Virus record (IMG/VR): IMGVR_UViG_3300033153_001775 | Location: 1-33,006 of that record | Origin: a virus | Reading direction: 5' to 3' (one strand) | DNA: 33,006 nt | Shown here: positions 6,843 to 16,400 of the stretch, one piece after another | How the letters are laid out: every line of letters starts with the position of its first letter | How positions within the stretch are numbered: the stretch's first letter is position 1 | Made by a program: the position numbers and the translations under genes | Notes under the pieces: generated by a model | Database searches by the model: none | Told to the model about the DNA's origin: nothing | Seen by the model: the letters and a program-made list of their open reading frames with translations, nothing else

Positions 6843-6864
6843 AAATAATATTTAAATATTATTT
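6843..6864. repeat. Perfect 22-bp palindrome
   Basis: The sequence is its own reverse complement over 22 bases (each half-site AAATAATATTT), centred between 6853 and 6854. It lies in the short gap between the endonuclease repeat and the next gene's ribosome site. It could be an operator, a cruciform or RNA hairpin, or an old recombination or cleavage site. Confidence 0.7.
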
Positions 6865-6877
6865 CTAAAGGATATTA

Positions 6878-7108
6878 GTGAAACATTCAAAAGTACCTAA
6901 AGAACTACTTCGTAAAGCTATACATATTACTGAAGAAAGGTCTGAATCTATAGACTTAGAACTTCATAGAATGTCTGCATACATCAATAAACCTCTCATA
7001 CTGTCTTACCTACCTAAAGGTATATTAGATACCCTGAATCAACATATAATAACTCTTAAACATCATAATAGACCTATAAATGGAGATGTATATGAAAAAA
7101 CCAAGTAA
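6878..7108 (+). CDS. Hypothetical protein, 76 aa, GTG start
   Basis: The product starts (GTG)KHSKVPKELLRKAIHITEE and is helical with a mixed charge pattern, ending in PINGDVYEKTK. No family is recognised. The start is GTG at 6878, seven bases after AAAGGA; no better ATG lies upstream in frame. Its 3' end overlaps the next gene. The unknown pair 6878/7092 sits between the mobile-looking endonuclease and the RNA ligase. Confidence 0.65.
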   Translation: MKHSKVPKELLRKAIHITEERSESIDLELHRMSAYINKPLILSYLPKGILDTLNQHIITLKHHNRPINGDVYEKTK

Positions 7109-7676
7109 AGCTATACAAAGAATGTTTGCTATAGCTAGTTTTTCAGGAGCAGCTCTTAAAACTATAGAAACAACAGACCCATATCTTAATCGTCTAATGA
7201 ACCATATAAATAATGCTATGAAAGTATATAGTAGAAAAGTAGGTAACACAGAGTATTGGAGATATAATAAAGAGTTAGAACTCTTATGGGGTAACTTATC
7301 TAAAGAATATAGTAATATTATCCAGGAAACAAGCATTCCTGCTCTTATAACCTGTTTTTCATATATTGTATCACCTAAAGATTATAAAGCCTTTCTAGGT
7401 ATGATTCCACCTCAATATGAGGATGATGTACCACAAGAAGATTGGATAAAAATATGTGACTCTTCTCTACGACTAAATAAAGCTTTAAATGATTTACTTA
7501 ATACTACTTCTATTACATTAGTTAAACCTAAAGAAAAAATAACTAAGATTAAAAAAGAACGTACTAAATCTACTAAACTAAATAAACATCAAAAAGAAGT
7601 TCAAGCAGAACAAAAACGTAAAGCTAGAGTTAAGATAGCTCTTAAAGAAAGAATATCTCAAGCAAGGAAAAATTAA
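7092..7676 (+). CDS. Hypothetical protein with very basic C-terminus
   Basis: I place the start at ATG 7092 because GGAG at 7082-7085 is correctly spaced; ATG 7080 in the same frame would add four residues but has no ribosome site. The product of about 194 residues has a helical body (KPSKAIQRMFAIASFSGA..., WRYNKELELLWGNLSKEY) and a C-terminal 45 residues dominated by Lys and Arg (ITKIKKERTKSTKLNKHQKE onward), typical of a nucleic-acid-binding tail. No known domain is visible. It overlaps the previous gene by 17 bases. Confidence 0.7.
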   Translation: MKKPSKAIQRMFAIASFSGAALKTIETTDPYLNRLMNHINNAMKVYSRKVGNTEYWRYNKELELLWGNLSKEYSNIIQETSIPALITCFSYIVSPKDYKAFLGMIPPQYEDDVPQEDWIKICDSSLRLNKALNDLLNTTSITLVKPKEKITKIKKERTKSTKLNKHQKEVQAEQKRKARVKIALKERISQARKN

Positions 7677-7719
7677 TGCACCATATAAACGATGGCAGAA
7701 AAATTTACATACACAAAAG

Positions 7720-8307
7720 ATGTTACCAGAAAATACAAAATTTGGAGACTTTAAAAAAGATGAATTTGCTTCTGAGGAATTTGAGTATTTATTCAATAAT
7801 ATATGGGAATGGTCAGAAAAACTAGATGGCACTAATATTCGTATTTACATTAAAGATGATGCTATAACTATAGCTGGTAGAACAGATAACTCTTCTATCC
7901 CTCAACATTTATATACATGGATTAATTCTTGGTATCAAACTAATAAAACAGAACTTCATAAACAATTCCCAAAAGGTGTAATATTCTATGGAGAAGGTGT
8001 AGGTAAAAAAATCCAATCTGGCGGTTTATTCGGTGAACAACATTTTAAACTGTTTGATGTTCTTATCGGAGATTTTTGGCTAAATAAAGATATTGTCACG
8101 AGTCTAGGTAAACAATTTAATCTAGATACACCTATTACATGGTTAGGTACAATGCAAGAAGCTATAAATAAAGTTAAAACTAAACCTAAATCTTCTTTTG
8201 GAGATTTTGATATAGAAGGTTATGTAGGAACTCCTACTTATAGATTATTTAATGCTAAAAAAGAAAGAATTATTACTAAAATAAAAGTAAAAGATTTTTG
8301 TAGATAA
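7720..8307 (+). CDS. RNA ligase family protein (nucleotidyltransferase core)
   Basis: The 195-residue protein has the ordered motifs of covalent nucleotidyltransferases: motif I EKLDGTN with the AMP-accepting Lys34, motif III IFYGEGVG with E92, motif IIIa FKLFDVL, motif IV DIEGYVG with E166, and motif V ERIITKIKVKDF with K187/K189. It resembles minimal phage RNA ligases lacking a large C-terminal domain. It would seal nicked RNA using ATP; with two tRNA genes 1.4 kb upstream, tRNA repair is a reasonable idea, though no polynucleotide kinase is in the window. The start is uncertain. ATG 7720 has no ribosome site, the well-spaced ATG at 7676 is out of frame, and the frame stays open upstream without another ATG. 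Confidence 0.85.
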   Translation: MLPENTKFGDFKKDEFASEEFEYLFNNIWEWSEKLDGTNIRIYIKDDAITIAGRTDNSSIPQHLYTWINSWYQTNKTELHKQFPKGVIFYGEGVGKKIQSGGLFGEQHFKLFDVLIGDFWLNKDIVTSLGKQFNLDTPITWLGTMQEAINKVKTKPKSSFGDFDIEGYVGTPTYRLFNAKKERIITKIKVKDFCR

Positions 8308-8316
8308 GGAAACTAA

Positions 8317-8548
8317 ATGAAAAATAGTATGTATTATTATGGTATCCCAGGAACATCTTATAAAAATATGAGTTATGAAGAAGCTTTAAATCTTAAGATA
8401 ACTTCTGCTCATACCCACAAAAGGTAAAGAAGTTCTAGATACTTTAGAATATTCTCCTGAATATATTGCTATCATGGAGTGGTATTTAGAAGTAGAAAAA
8501 GCTATCAAATTCAACGAGAAACTATTAGCTGAATTAGTTGATAGTTAG
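8317..8548 (+). pseudogene. Small gene split by an apparent +1 frameshift (76 aa if joined)
   Basis: ATG 8317 follows AAGGAAACTA and encodes MKNSMYYYGIPGTSYKNMSY up to a stop at 8425-8427 (36 residues). The +1 frame then stays open from there to TAG 8546-8548 with clearly coding-like sequence (GKEVLDTLEYSPEYIAIMEW...). That second frame has a stop at 8399-8401 and no start with a ribosome site. A +1 slip of tRNA-Lys at AAA-AGG-TAA, where AAAA permits re-pairing and the next codon is the rare AGG, would join them exactly. It is either programmed frameshifting, a real inactivating deletion or insertion, or a sequencing error. Confidence 0.6.
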
Positions 8549-8566
8549 CCCATATAAAGGATATAA

Positions 8567-8731
8567 ATGACATCAAAGACGTTTGACGAAAAGTTTGTAA
8601 TTAACTATAAATTACAGAAAAAAGAACTAGTGGAATACATTAGTGAACTTGAAGCTGAAGTATATGAGAAAAATAAGATTCTTGAAACATATAAAATTAA
8701 AATAGCTGAAATAGAAGAGGATTTAAAATGA
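8567..8731 (+). CDS. Small coiled-coil protein, 54 aa
   Basis: ATG 8567 follows the AAAGGATATAA ribosome site. The product begins MTSKTFDEKFVINYKLQKKE and is almost entirely one long charged helix with heptad-like spacing (LVEYISELEAEVYEKNKILE), suggesting a short coiled coil. Its stop overlaps the next start as ATGA (8728-8731), so it is coupled to the Sak4-like ATPase. It may be a small partner of that protein, inferred from coupling only. Confidence 0.68.
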   Translation: MTSKTFDEKFVINYKLQKKELVEYISELEAEVYEKNKILETYKIKIAEIEEDLK

Positions 8732-9393
8732 GCGTAAAATTATTAATTAGTGGTGTAGAACGTAGTGGTAAATCCACTCTTACCTCCCAAATTGTAGATG
8801 CACTTGTAATATCTTTTGATACAAAAGCTTACCCATTCAGTGTTCCTCATGTAAATGTTGAAAAGTACCAGGGATTAGGACAACTATTACAACTTATCAA
8901 TGAAAAGGTAGGATTGTACAAAGAGAAATATGATAGATTTCCTAATACTATCGTACTAGACACTGTAACTGCTTTATATACTATGATAAATCATTATGCC
9001 TCTGACAGATTCAGTGGGTATGATATACATAGTACTATCAACAAAGATACATTAGGGTTTAATGATTATATAGAAAATACTCTCATTAAAAATGGTGTTA
9101 ATGTGGTAATTGTAGCACACACTATTTATGATGCTGATACTTCTCGTTATATCATACCTGCTTCAGGTGCATTCGCTAAATCAGGTTCATGGTTAGGTAC
9201 AGTAGATAATGCTGTATATGTAGGTATTAAAGCTAATAAATTCTTTGCTTATCATAAAGACCTCAAATTCTCTTGTAGAAGTACTTTAGGAGAAGAGATA
9301 CCTATGTCCTCCCCTATTGAAGAGTATGATATTAATGCTCACATAGCATTACTTCTATCTAAACATAATGATAACAAAGAGTTTACTCTCTAG
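8728..9393 (+). CDS. Sak4-like / AAA_24 RecA-fold ATPase (recombination)
   Basis: The 221-residue product is a single RecA-fold domain. Walker A is GVERSGKST (Gly9 to Thr17, Lys15), Walker B is NTIVLDTV with D78, and a further core strand VNVVIVAHT lies near residue 127. This fits the AAA_24/Sak4 group of phage ATPases, short RecA/Rad51 relatives that promote annealing and usually depend on a phage SSB encoded beside them. Here the next gene is an SSB, which supports the assignment. It would help pair single-stranded DNA during replication-coupled recombination. The start overlaps the coiled-coil gene by 4 bases and the stop lies in a hairpin arm. Confidence 0.8.
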   Translation: MSVKLLISGVERSGKSTLTSQIVDALVISFDTKAYPFSVPHVNVEKYQGLGQLLQLINEKVGLYKEKYDRFPNTIVLDTVTALYTMINHYASDRFSGYDIHSTINKDTLGFNDYIENTLIKNGVNVVIVAHTIYDADTSRYIIPASGAFAKSGSWLGTVDNAVYVGIKANKFFAYHKDLKFSCRSTLGEEIPMSSPIEEYDINAHIALLLSKHNDNKEFTL

Positions 9394-9432
9394 GCAGTGT
9401 CAATAAGTCCTAGAGTGTTGTAAGCTTAACAC
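9388..9432 (+). promoter_or_regulatory. Two tandem stem-loops between sak4-like and SSB genes
   Basis: CTCTAGG (9388-9394) pairs with CCTAGAG (9409-9415) across 14 nt and includes the upstream stop codon. GTGTT (9415-9419) pairs with AACAC (9428-9432) across 8 nt. No U-run follows, so a standard intrinsic terminator is unlikely. Transcript processing or SSB-specific expression control is possible. Confidence 0.4.
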
Positions 9433-9457
9433 ACAATAAAAATAACCAAGGATATAA

Positions 9458-10081
9458 ATGGCTTTTATTACAATGGATGAAGAATCCAGAAAAAAAGTAT
9501 CAGAAGACAAAGGTGGTGCAAATGTCATCAGTGAATCAGGAATTTATTCCCTCACTATTAAACATGCATCTGTAAGTACAACAAAAAATGGAGCTACTCA
9601 AGTAGACTTTAATTTTGAAGGTAATGATGGAGTAGTTACATGCTATGGTATGTATATTTCAGGTAAAGATGGAGCTCCTACTTTCGGTATGACAACTCTT
9701 AAATCTTTAATGACTATTCTAAGTTTAGATGGTCTATCTGACCCTGAACCAGAGGAATTTACTTTTGGTAGTAAAAAAGTTACTCTTAATGTAATCCCAG
9801 AACTTGCTGACCAAGAAGTAAAAGTTAAACTTCAATTAGAACATGGAGTATGGCAAAACAAAGTTTCTAGTCAACTTAAAGTAAGAAGATTCTATAGAGC
9901 TTCTGATGGTAAAACAGGAAGTGAAATTGTTAATGAAGTTGATTCAAAACAACTTGCTACTGATATGAAGTATGCTACTAAAGATAAATACAATGATGGA
10001 CTTACTGCGGATGACGTAGCTAACAAATCAAGTGGAACTCCAGCAGCAGAAACACCAGTCGATAACCCATTCGCTCAATAA
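9458..10081 (+). CDS. Single-stranded DNA binding protein, N4-SSB-like role
   Basis: The 207-residue protein has a strand-rich OB-fold-like core from about residue 24 to 150 (SGIYSLTIKHASVSTTKNGA, VTCYGMYISGKDGAPTFGMT, then a basic strand KVSSQLKVRRFYRA). A flexible C-terminus ends PVDNPFAQ, comparable to acidic SSB tips. It binds ssDNA; in N4 the SSB is also needed for early vRNAP transcription and activates late host-polymerase promoters (established for N4, inferred here because a vRNAP is present). The strong AAGGATATAA ribosome site suggests high expression. Adjacency to the Sak4-like gene fits the known Sak4-SSB partnership. Confidence 0.8.
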   Translation: MAFITMDEESRKKVSEDKGGANVISESGIYSLTIKHASVSTTKNGATQVDFNFEGNDGVVTCYGMYISGKDGAPTFGMTTLKSLMTILSLDGLSDPEPEEFTFGSKKVTLNVIPELADQEVKVKLQLEHGVWQNKVSSQLKVRRFYRASDGKTGSEIVNEVDSKQLATDMKYATKDKYNDGLTADDVANKSSGTPAAETPVDNPFAQ

Positions 10082-10090
10082 AGGATACTT

Positions 10091-10258
10091 ATGACCGTAC
10101 AAGATTTAAAAAATACATGTATCGCTATTTTAAGTGATATAGATAATGTATCTACTATAAAAGCTGCTTCTAAACGAGTAAGAGTAAATATTGGAAAAAT
10201 TTCTGGTAATGCTCCTGCTCTAAGAAAACAATTAAGAGACTTAGATACCAAGAAGTAA
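10091..10258 (+). CDS. Small basic protein, 55 aa, histone-H1-like pattern
   Basis: ATG 10091 follows AAGGATACTT. The product begins MTVQDLKNTCIAILSDIDNV and has a Lys/Arg-rich second half (KAASKRVRVNIGKI, LRKQLRDLDTKK). The sequence TIKAASKRVRVNIGKI has the flavour of the Hc1-type small histone-like proteins of bacteria and their phages, but the resemblance is by eye and weak. It is probably DNA-binding. It follows the SSB gene by 9 bases in the same operon. Confidence 0.65.
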   Translation: MTVQDLKNTCIAILSDIDNVSTIKAASKRVRVNIGKISGNAPALRKQLRDLDTKK

Positions 10259-10261
10259 CTA

Positions 10262-10429
10262 ATGTTTCGTCTAATTAGGGATATGATACTAGCTATTATG
10301 ATAGCAGGAGTGTTAATAGCAGCTTTGTCTGCTATTATGTATCTCTCTTTTCTTTTAGTACCTGTCTTGATACTCCTAGGAGTATCAGGAATAATTTTCT
10401 TTGTACTTCAAGATGAACGAAAGCGTTAA
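10262..10429 (+). CDS. Small membrane protein, 55 aa, holin candidate
   Basis: The product starts MFRLIRDMILAIMIAGVLIA and is almost wholly hydrophobic, with probably two membrane helices (about residues 8-28 and 30-50) and a charged QDERKR tail. Size and topology are compatible with a class II holin or another small phage membrane protein; no endolysin is visible beside it, so the role is open. It begins 3 bases after the previous stop with only a weak ribosome site. Its last bases overlap the convergent vRNAP gene by 4 bp, the shared TTAA supplying both stops. Confidence 0.68.
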   Translation: MFRLIRDMILAIMIAGVLIAALSAIMYLSFLLVPVLILLGVSGIIFFVLQDERKR

Positions 10430-13400
10430 GCTATAACATCAAAATTCAGTACATTCATAGGTAAGATAGTCTCTGCACTAAATATATCACCTATAGGGTC
10501 ATTAAGCAGATTCTCTCTAGTAAGAATATTACTACCTACTATATGATAAGGAGTATGTTCAGGGCTTAGCCCTAACAACTCTCCTGCTATTATAGCCCCA
10601 AAGAATGTTACTGGATTATTCTTACCTAACATAATAATAGCTCTCTGTATTCTAGCCCAGAATGTAACAAATGGGGTAACTAAATAATCACCAGTAGTTT
10701 TTAATAATCTAGGTGGATTAATACCGTAATTTAGATATGCATCATTTACTTTATCATTAATAACTTGTAACTGTGCAGCAGTTAATTCTGCTTCAGATTT
10801 ACCAGTTTGTTCTATTAAATAATCTCTATATATAGACTTAGCTATAGCATCAGGATAAAGAGTCATCATAGACCCTATCTGTGTTACCATAGAATTAGGA
10901 GCAGCAATATATTCAGCTAAATATTTACCCATCTCTTTATCTGTTTTTATTTGTTCCATCTTTTTAGACATCTCTCTTATACTATCTGTAAGAGCCTTAG
11001 ATGTTTTACCAGACTTTTCCATAGCTCTACTCATTTGACCTAATACATCTTCTATATTTATACCAAATTTAGAGAAGTTAAGTATCATATTACCAAAGCC
11101 ATTAGGAACACCTTCTTTTTCCATTGTAAGCTTATTTAAGACTGTTTCTACACTTCTCTGTAATCCAGTAATAGTATCATAATCTTTCAATATAATATCA
11201 GTAGAAATAGACTGCATCATTCCTGCTTTCATAAACCCAGCTAAGTCATGATTAGCTATATCATCTTCAATTCTCTTAAGAGCTAGTTCTGTATCATCTG
11301 TAGGATTAGCATGATGAGCTATAGACAGTTGAATCTGTTCAGCTCTAAGACTTGCCATTGCCGCAAACTTAGATGTATTTCGCTTATACCCTTTTACAAC
11401 ATCAATAGGCGATACCCCTAAAGAAACTAAAAGTGTAGTATTAGATATACCATCTAAAGTTATCTTAGCAGGATTAACAATAATCCAATGTATCTTCAAT
11501 AGTTTAACTAATTGTTTCACTATACTAAAGAATTTCCGTAACTCTGGAGTTTTCTCAAATGGTATAGCTTCTTTATACCCTACTAACCAAGGTGCTATAT
11601 CTTTTCTTACTAAAGTAATTTTAGTACTAAATCCTTTCACATTAGAAACAGGTTCAGTGATAATTCTATACTTTTGTCTTATCTCTTTAGGCATATCACT
11701 TAAAAGAACTTTACCTTGCAGTTTAACAAACCAAGGATTATCAATATTCTTATCTTTAATCATATCAACTAATGCTTGTGTATCTTCATCTTTAGCTGAT
11801 TTCACTACTTCTATCATACTATTCTGTACTATTTCATCTCTAATGGCTTGAGTTTCATATACTTCTCTAATATGAGAATAAGACCTCTTAAGTATCTGTC
11901 CTGGATTCTGTACAACACCCATCTCCTCTTTCTGAGCTTGAGTTAGAACTAGTTTTTGCCTTTCTACATTACCAAATTTAATTGTAACAGTATTCTGATT
12001 ATGACCTCTATACTCTACAGGTAATAATAAATCTGTATTAGCATAACTAAGATTTGTACCTGTACCTGCTTGATAAGATACATCACTTATATCTCTATAA
12101 ACAATACCATAATCATTTCCTGTAGGTTTCTCTAATATCTTCCATCCATTCTGTTCTATATATTCACCAGTAGCTAAATCCTGAATAGAGATAGCTTTAA
12201 TCTCTTTAGGTATTTCATAGTACTCACTAACCATATTTCCTCTATATTGAGGATTATCTGCATTAGATTTGTATACTACCTTAGATAGATTGTATAGAGA
12301 AATAGAAGCATCTGACAATGCATCATAAAGGTCCTTTTTATGCTTAAAGATGTCTTGGATAAGCTCTTGGCTACCTTTAACCTTTTTAAGACTATATAAG
12401 GCTGTCAGCTGACTAATACTAGCTTCTGCTTTAATAGTTAAATTCCCACTTTGAATATCTAAACTATAAGAGTCTGTATTCATAGCATTTCCATCTACAT
12501 ATAAATCAGCTAAACCTTGAGCTATTTTTATATACTCAAGATGTGTACTCTCTTCTAAATAAGTAATAGCATCATCTATAGACATATTACCTTCAGCTAT
12601 TGTTCTTAATATTCCATCATTCTGTATTAAAGAAAAAATAGGTGTAGTAGCAAAGATAGTATTTAAATTAGAAATAACTTCTTTACCCATACCTTTCATC
12701 ATAGCATCTATCTTAGCTGTCTCTGCATTGTCTATCTTATTCCTTGTCTGCATAGCACCAAGAGAGATAGAAAGAAATTCTGACATATGTTTCCTATCTT
12801 GAATCATTCCAGGATTTAAATAAGGTTTTAATTCACTCATAAAATCACTGTTCCATGCATCATCTATAATATTCCTAGTATTGGCATACATAGGAAAATT
12901 TGCTACTAATTTCTTATCCTGTGACTTCATCCATTTCATAACTAATGGCTCAGCAGCAGGACCAAACTTATTCCACAATAAATCTGCAACATTCTGATTA
13001 GTTGCTTGAAGAAAATCAGAAACTAAATCTCCTTGATAATAATAAGTTTTCTCAGTCTTCTTGTGGTATCCCATAGCCTTATTCATCTTTTGTTTACCAG
13101 ATAATTTAGCTTTAGTACCAAATTTACCAAGACCTATATCACTTACTACATCTTTAAGAACTAACTCTGATTTACCTCCCTCTTCTATAAGTCTTTCAGA
13201 TGCCTCTATTATTCCTTTAGGGTCTGATTTAAACATATTCGATATAGACTTCCAGATTCTTTGAATAGCAGCTTTAAACCCTGTTTGTGTACTTTTATTA
13301 GCTAACACACTGGTTATCTCTGAAGCTATAGATACTTCTGTTCCCATAACAGCTACTAATTCATATACTTTTCTCTTCTCACTATGGTTAGAATCTAATA

Positions 13401-16400
13401 TATACTGTACTCTCTCAAAAGCTTCTGAAGAAAGTTTCTTCTCTAAACTATCTAAATTCTTATCTAAATAAGTAATTATCTTTTTAAGATAACTAATGTC
13501 TTTATTAGTGTCCCAATATTTAAAAATAAATCCAGCAGACTTATAATGAGCTATCTCATGCTTTAGTCCCTCTATAATATCAGCAGTATTATTAGCTTCC
13601 TTATCTATGATAATTTTATGAAGTTTAGGACTGTATACCCATTCCTTACCTAAATCTAATACTGAAGCTATATCTTTGTCCTGAAAGAACTCTGCTATCT
13701 CCTTATCTAATTTAGACATGTCAACAACTATATCCTCTAAAGTCTTACCTGTTAAATCATAATCTTTAGATAATTTAGATTTCTTACCTAACCCAAACTC
13801 TCCTTCATAAGGCTCAACACTCCTATCTTCTTTAGCTTGTTTAGGTATTCCCTTTTGCTTAGAAGATTTTTCAATAACTTCCTTTTTCTTTTCTTTTTTC
13901 TTCTTAGGTGGAATATCTTTAGGCTTAACAATCTCATCTAATTCATTAGGAAACCCAAATAAAGATTCTGTATCATAATTCATATCAGCAAGAGCTTTCT
14001 GTTTCTTACCTGATGCTTCTTGAGCTTTCTTCAACTCTGTTTCATATTTAGTTACATCATGTCCCTCTATCTGTCCGTATGCTTCTATTAACATCTCATT
14101 AATATCATATACAGAGTTAATATCTCTAGAGGTTTCTCTATAGTTTCTTTGAAACTCTTCAGAGAACTCTGGATGAGCAATAACTTCATCATATACAGGC
14201 ATAGACCCACCCATTACTGCTGGATTAAATCTTTTATCCTTCTCAAAAGTACGTCTATAAGCTTCTATAAGAGCAGCATTATCCATCATATGAATCAAGT
14301 TAACAAAAGCAGCTATCATATGTGGTAATTCTTTTCTGATGACCATACTATTCTCACCAGGATTATCCACTGTTTCAAACAGCTTCATAACAGGAACACC
14401 TTTTTTATGCATCTCTACTAATTCTTCAGCATTAGGTTTCCTATCGTTATTTCTAACAAAATCGTAATATATAGAAGCAGGTACAACAGTAATACGTTCT
14501 TTATTAGAAGACTTATTATAAGCACTTTCTACCATATCCCAAAGACCTTCTACATACTCATTATTATCTTTTAAATGAACAGTAATAAATTTACTTTCTA
14601 ATGTATTGTATAAATAATCTGCTGTCACACTGTGATGGAAAGAGTACAATGCTTTATAAACACCCCTAGAATCATATTCTACCATCTCTGATACAGTCAT
14701 ACCATCTAAGTCTTTAGCTAACTTCTTATCAGTCTCAGCTATCTGTTTAAGAATAGTCTTTGTATCTGTAAATTTATCTATTCTCATAGCTGCGAATACT
14801 GCATCTGTAATATCAGAAGCAATAGTAGCTTGAGCAGAACCACCTGATTGATGATACATTACTGTCATAGAAGGAGATTTAGATATTTCTCTTAATCTAC
14901 CAAACACATTAGCTTCTAACCATTTAACACTATCTGTACCATCTTCATTAAGAGAACCTTCATAGTCCTCTTTGATTGCTTGTTCCATAATGTCATAAAC
15001 ATCCCTAAGAAGTGGGTGTGCTTCTGGGTCTTGTGCATTTAACTTATTATATACATTATCTAATCCTAATAAACTAAGTAAACTAAACCCATTCTTTAGA
15101 TATTTACCTGCCATTTGCATAGCCATAATAGCACCGCCTGAAGCAGTAGCATCTGGTTTAGGTAAATAAGAAGAAGTCATTTCTCCTTTATCTATTCCAT
15201 TCCTTAAATCTACTATTCCAGCTAAAGTATCTATAGCTTTCCATGGTCCACCAATACCTATCTCATTCTTCCAAGGAGTATCTGCATCTACACCTAGTTT
15301 CCGTAATCTATTGGTCATGAAAACTAATAACTTCTTTCCCTTCTTATCTTTAGGTAAATTCATAATAACTTCATATTCATCTAATAGAATATCTAACTCT
15401 TCATTTATACCTTTAAATAGAATATCATTAGTAGAAGCAAAGCTTCCCTGGTCTGCTAAACTTTGAGCAATGTGAGCAGTAACCTTATCTCCTATCTTTA
15501 CATCAATAGTATAAGGTTTTATACCCATCATAAATCTAGAGAAATGTTTATCTGTTTGATAATTACCTACAGTTTCCTGTACATTTAACCTAGCATTTCT
15601 TACCATTTTAAATGTATAAAAAAGAGGTTGATTTTTTAAATCATCCCAACTTTCCATGAAATCTGTAATAGGCATAGTTTTAGATAAAGCTTGACCTCTC
15701 TCAGATTCTCTGGTTACATCTGTAGTTTCACTTTCATGTTTATATCCAAACACATAAGCTCTTCCTGCTTTATTCATCTGTTTAGCAAAAGATTCTACTC
15801 CTTCTGCTCCTTTAGCCATACTTGAGATATACTCAAATACCTCTTCAAGATGAGAGTGATAATGTAATGCTCCTTTAGATAAAAGTTCTATAACACCATC
15901 TGTATCTTCAGATGTAGCTACATCATAATTATGACTGAATGTTTCTGGTTCTATAGTACTAGGTAACTGCTTATTAGATGGTATTTTAAGTCTATATATA
16001 AACTTACCTGTATCTACACTATTAACTAGCTTTCCGAAAGTATTATTTATACTACCTCTATCAAAAATAGTAGAATCTTTATTTAAATACTTAGACAATA
16101 GAGCTAAATCTTTACTATCTAAAGTTTCTTTAATACCAAAAGCTTCTGCATTAATTTGAATGATTTCACCTGGAATAACTTTAGTATCACCTTTATATCT
16201 TTCTTTAGGTTTATTTCTGTTCTTAAATCCTCTATTAATTATCTTACCATTAGATTTGATAGATACAAGCCCTATCTCTTCTAAGTCTTTGACTGCTTGC
16301 CTACCCATTTCTGTATACATAGTTTCTACAGCTTCCTGAGCTTGAGTATATGTTAAACCTTCCATAGCTTGAGCTTTAAGACTGATACCCTGTGTATAAG

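Noticed and set aside
7025-7336. 103-aa minus-strand hydrophobic ORF
   Set aside because: Lies antisense to two coupled plus-strand genes with good starts; the apparent membrane segments come from reverse-complemented Lys/Asn/Ile codons.
8555-8569. GGATATAAATG strings resembling the TATATAAA repeat (also at 9447-9460)
   Set aside because: These are ribosome sites plus start codons of genes, not members of the hairpin array.
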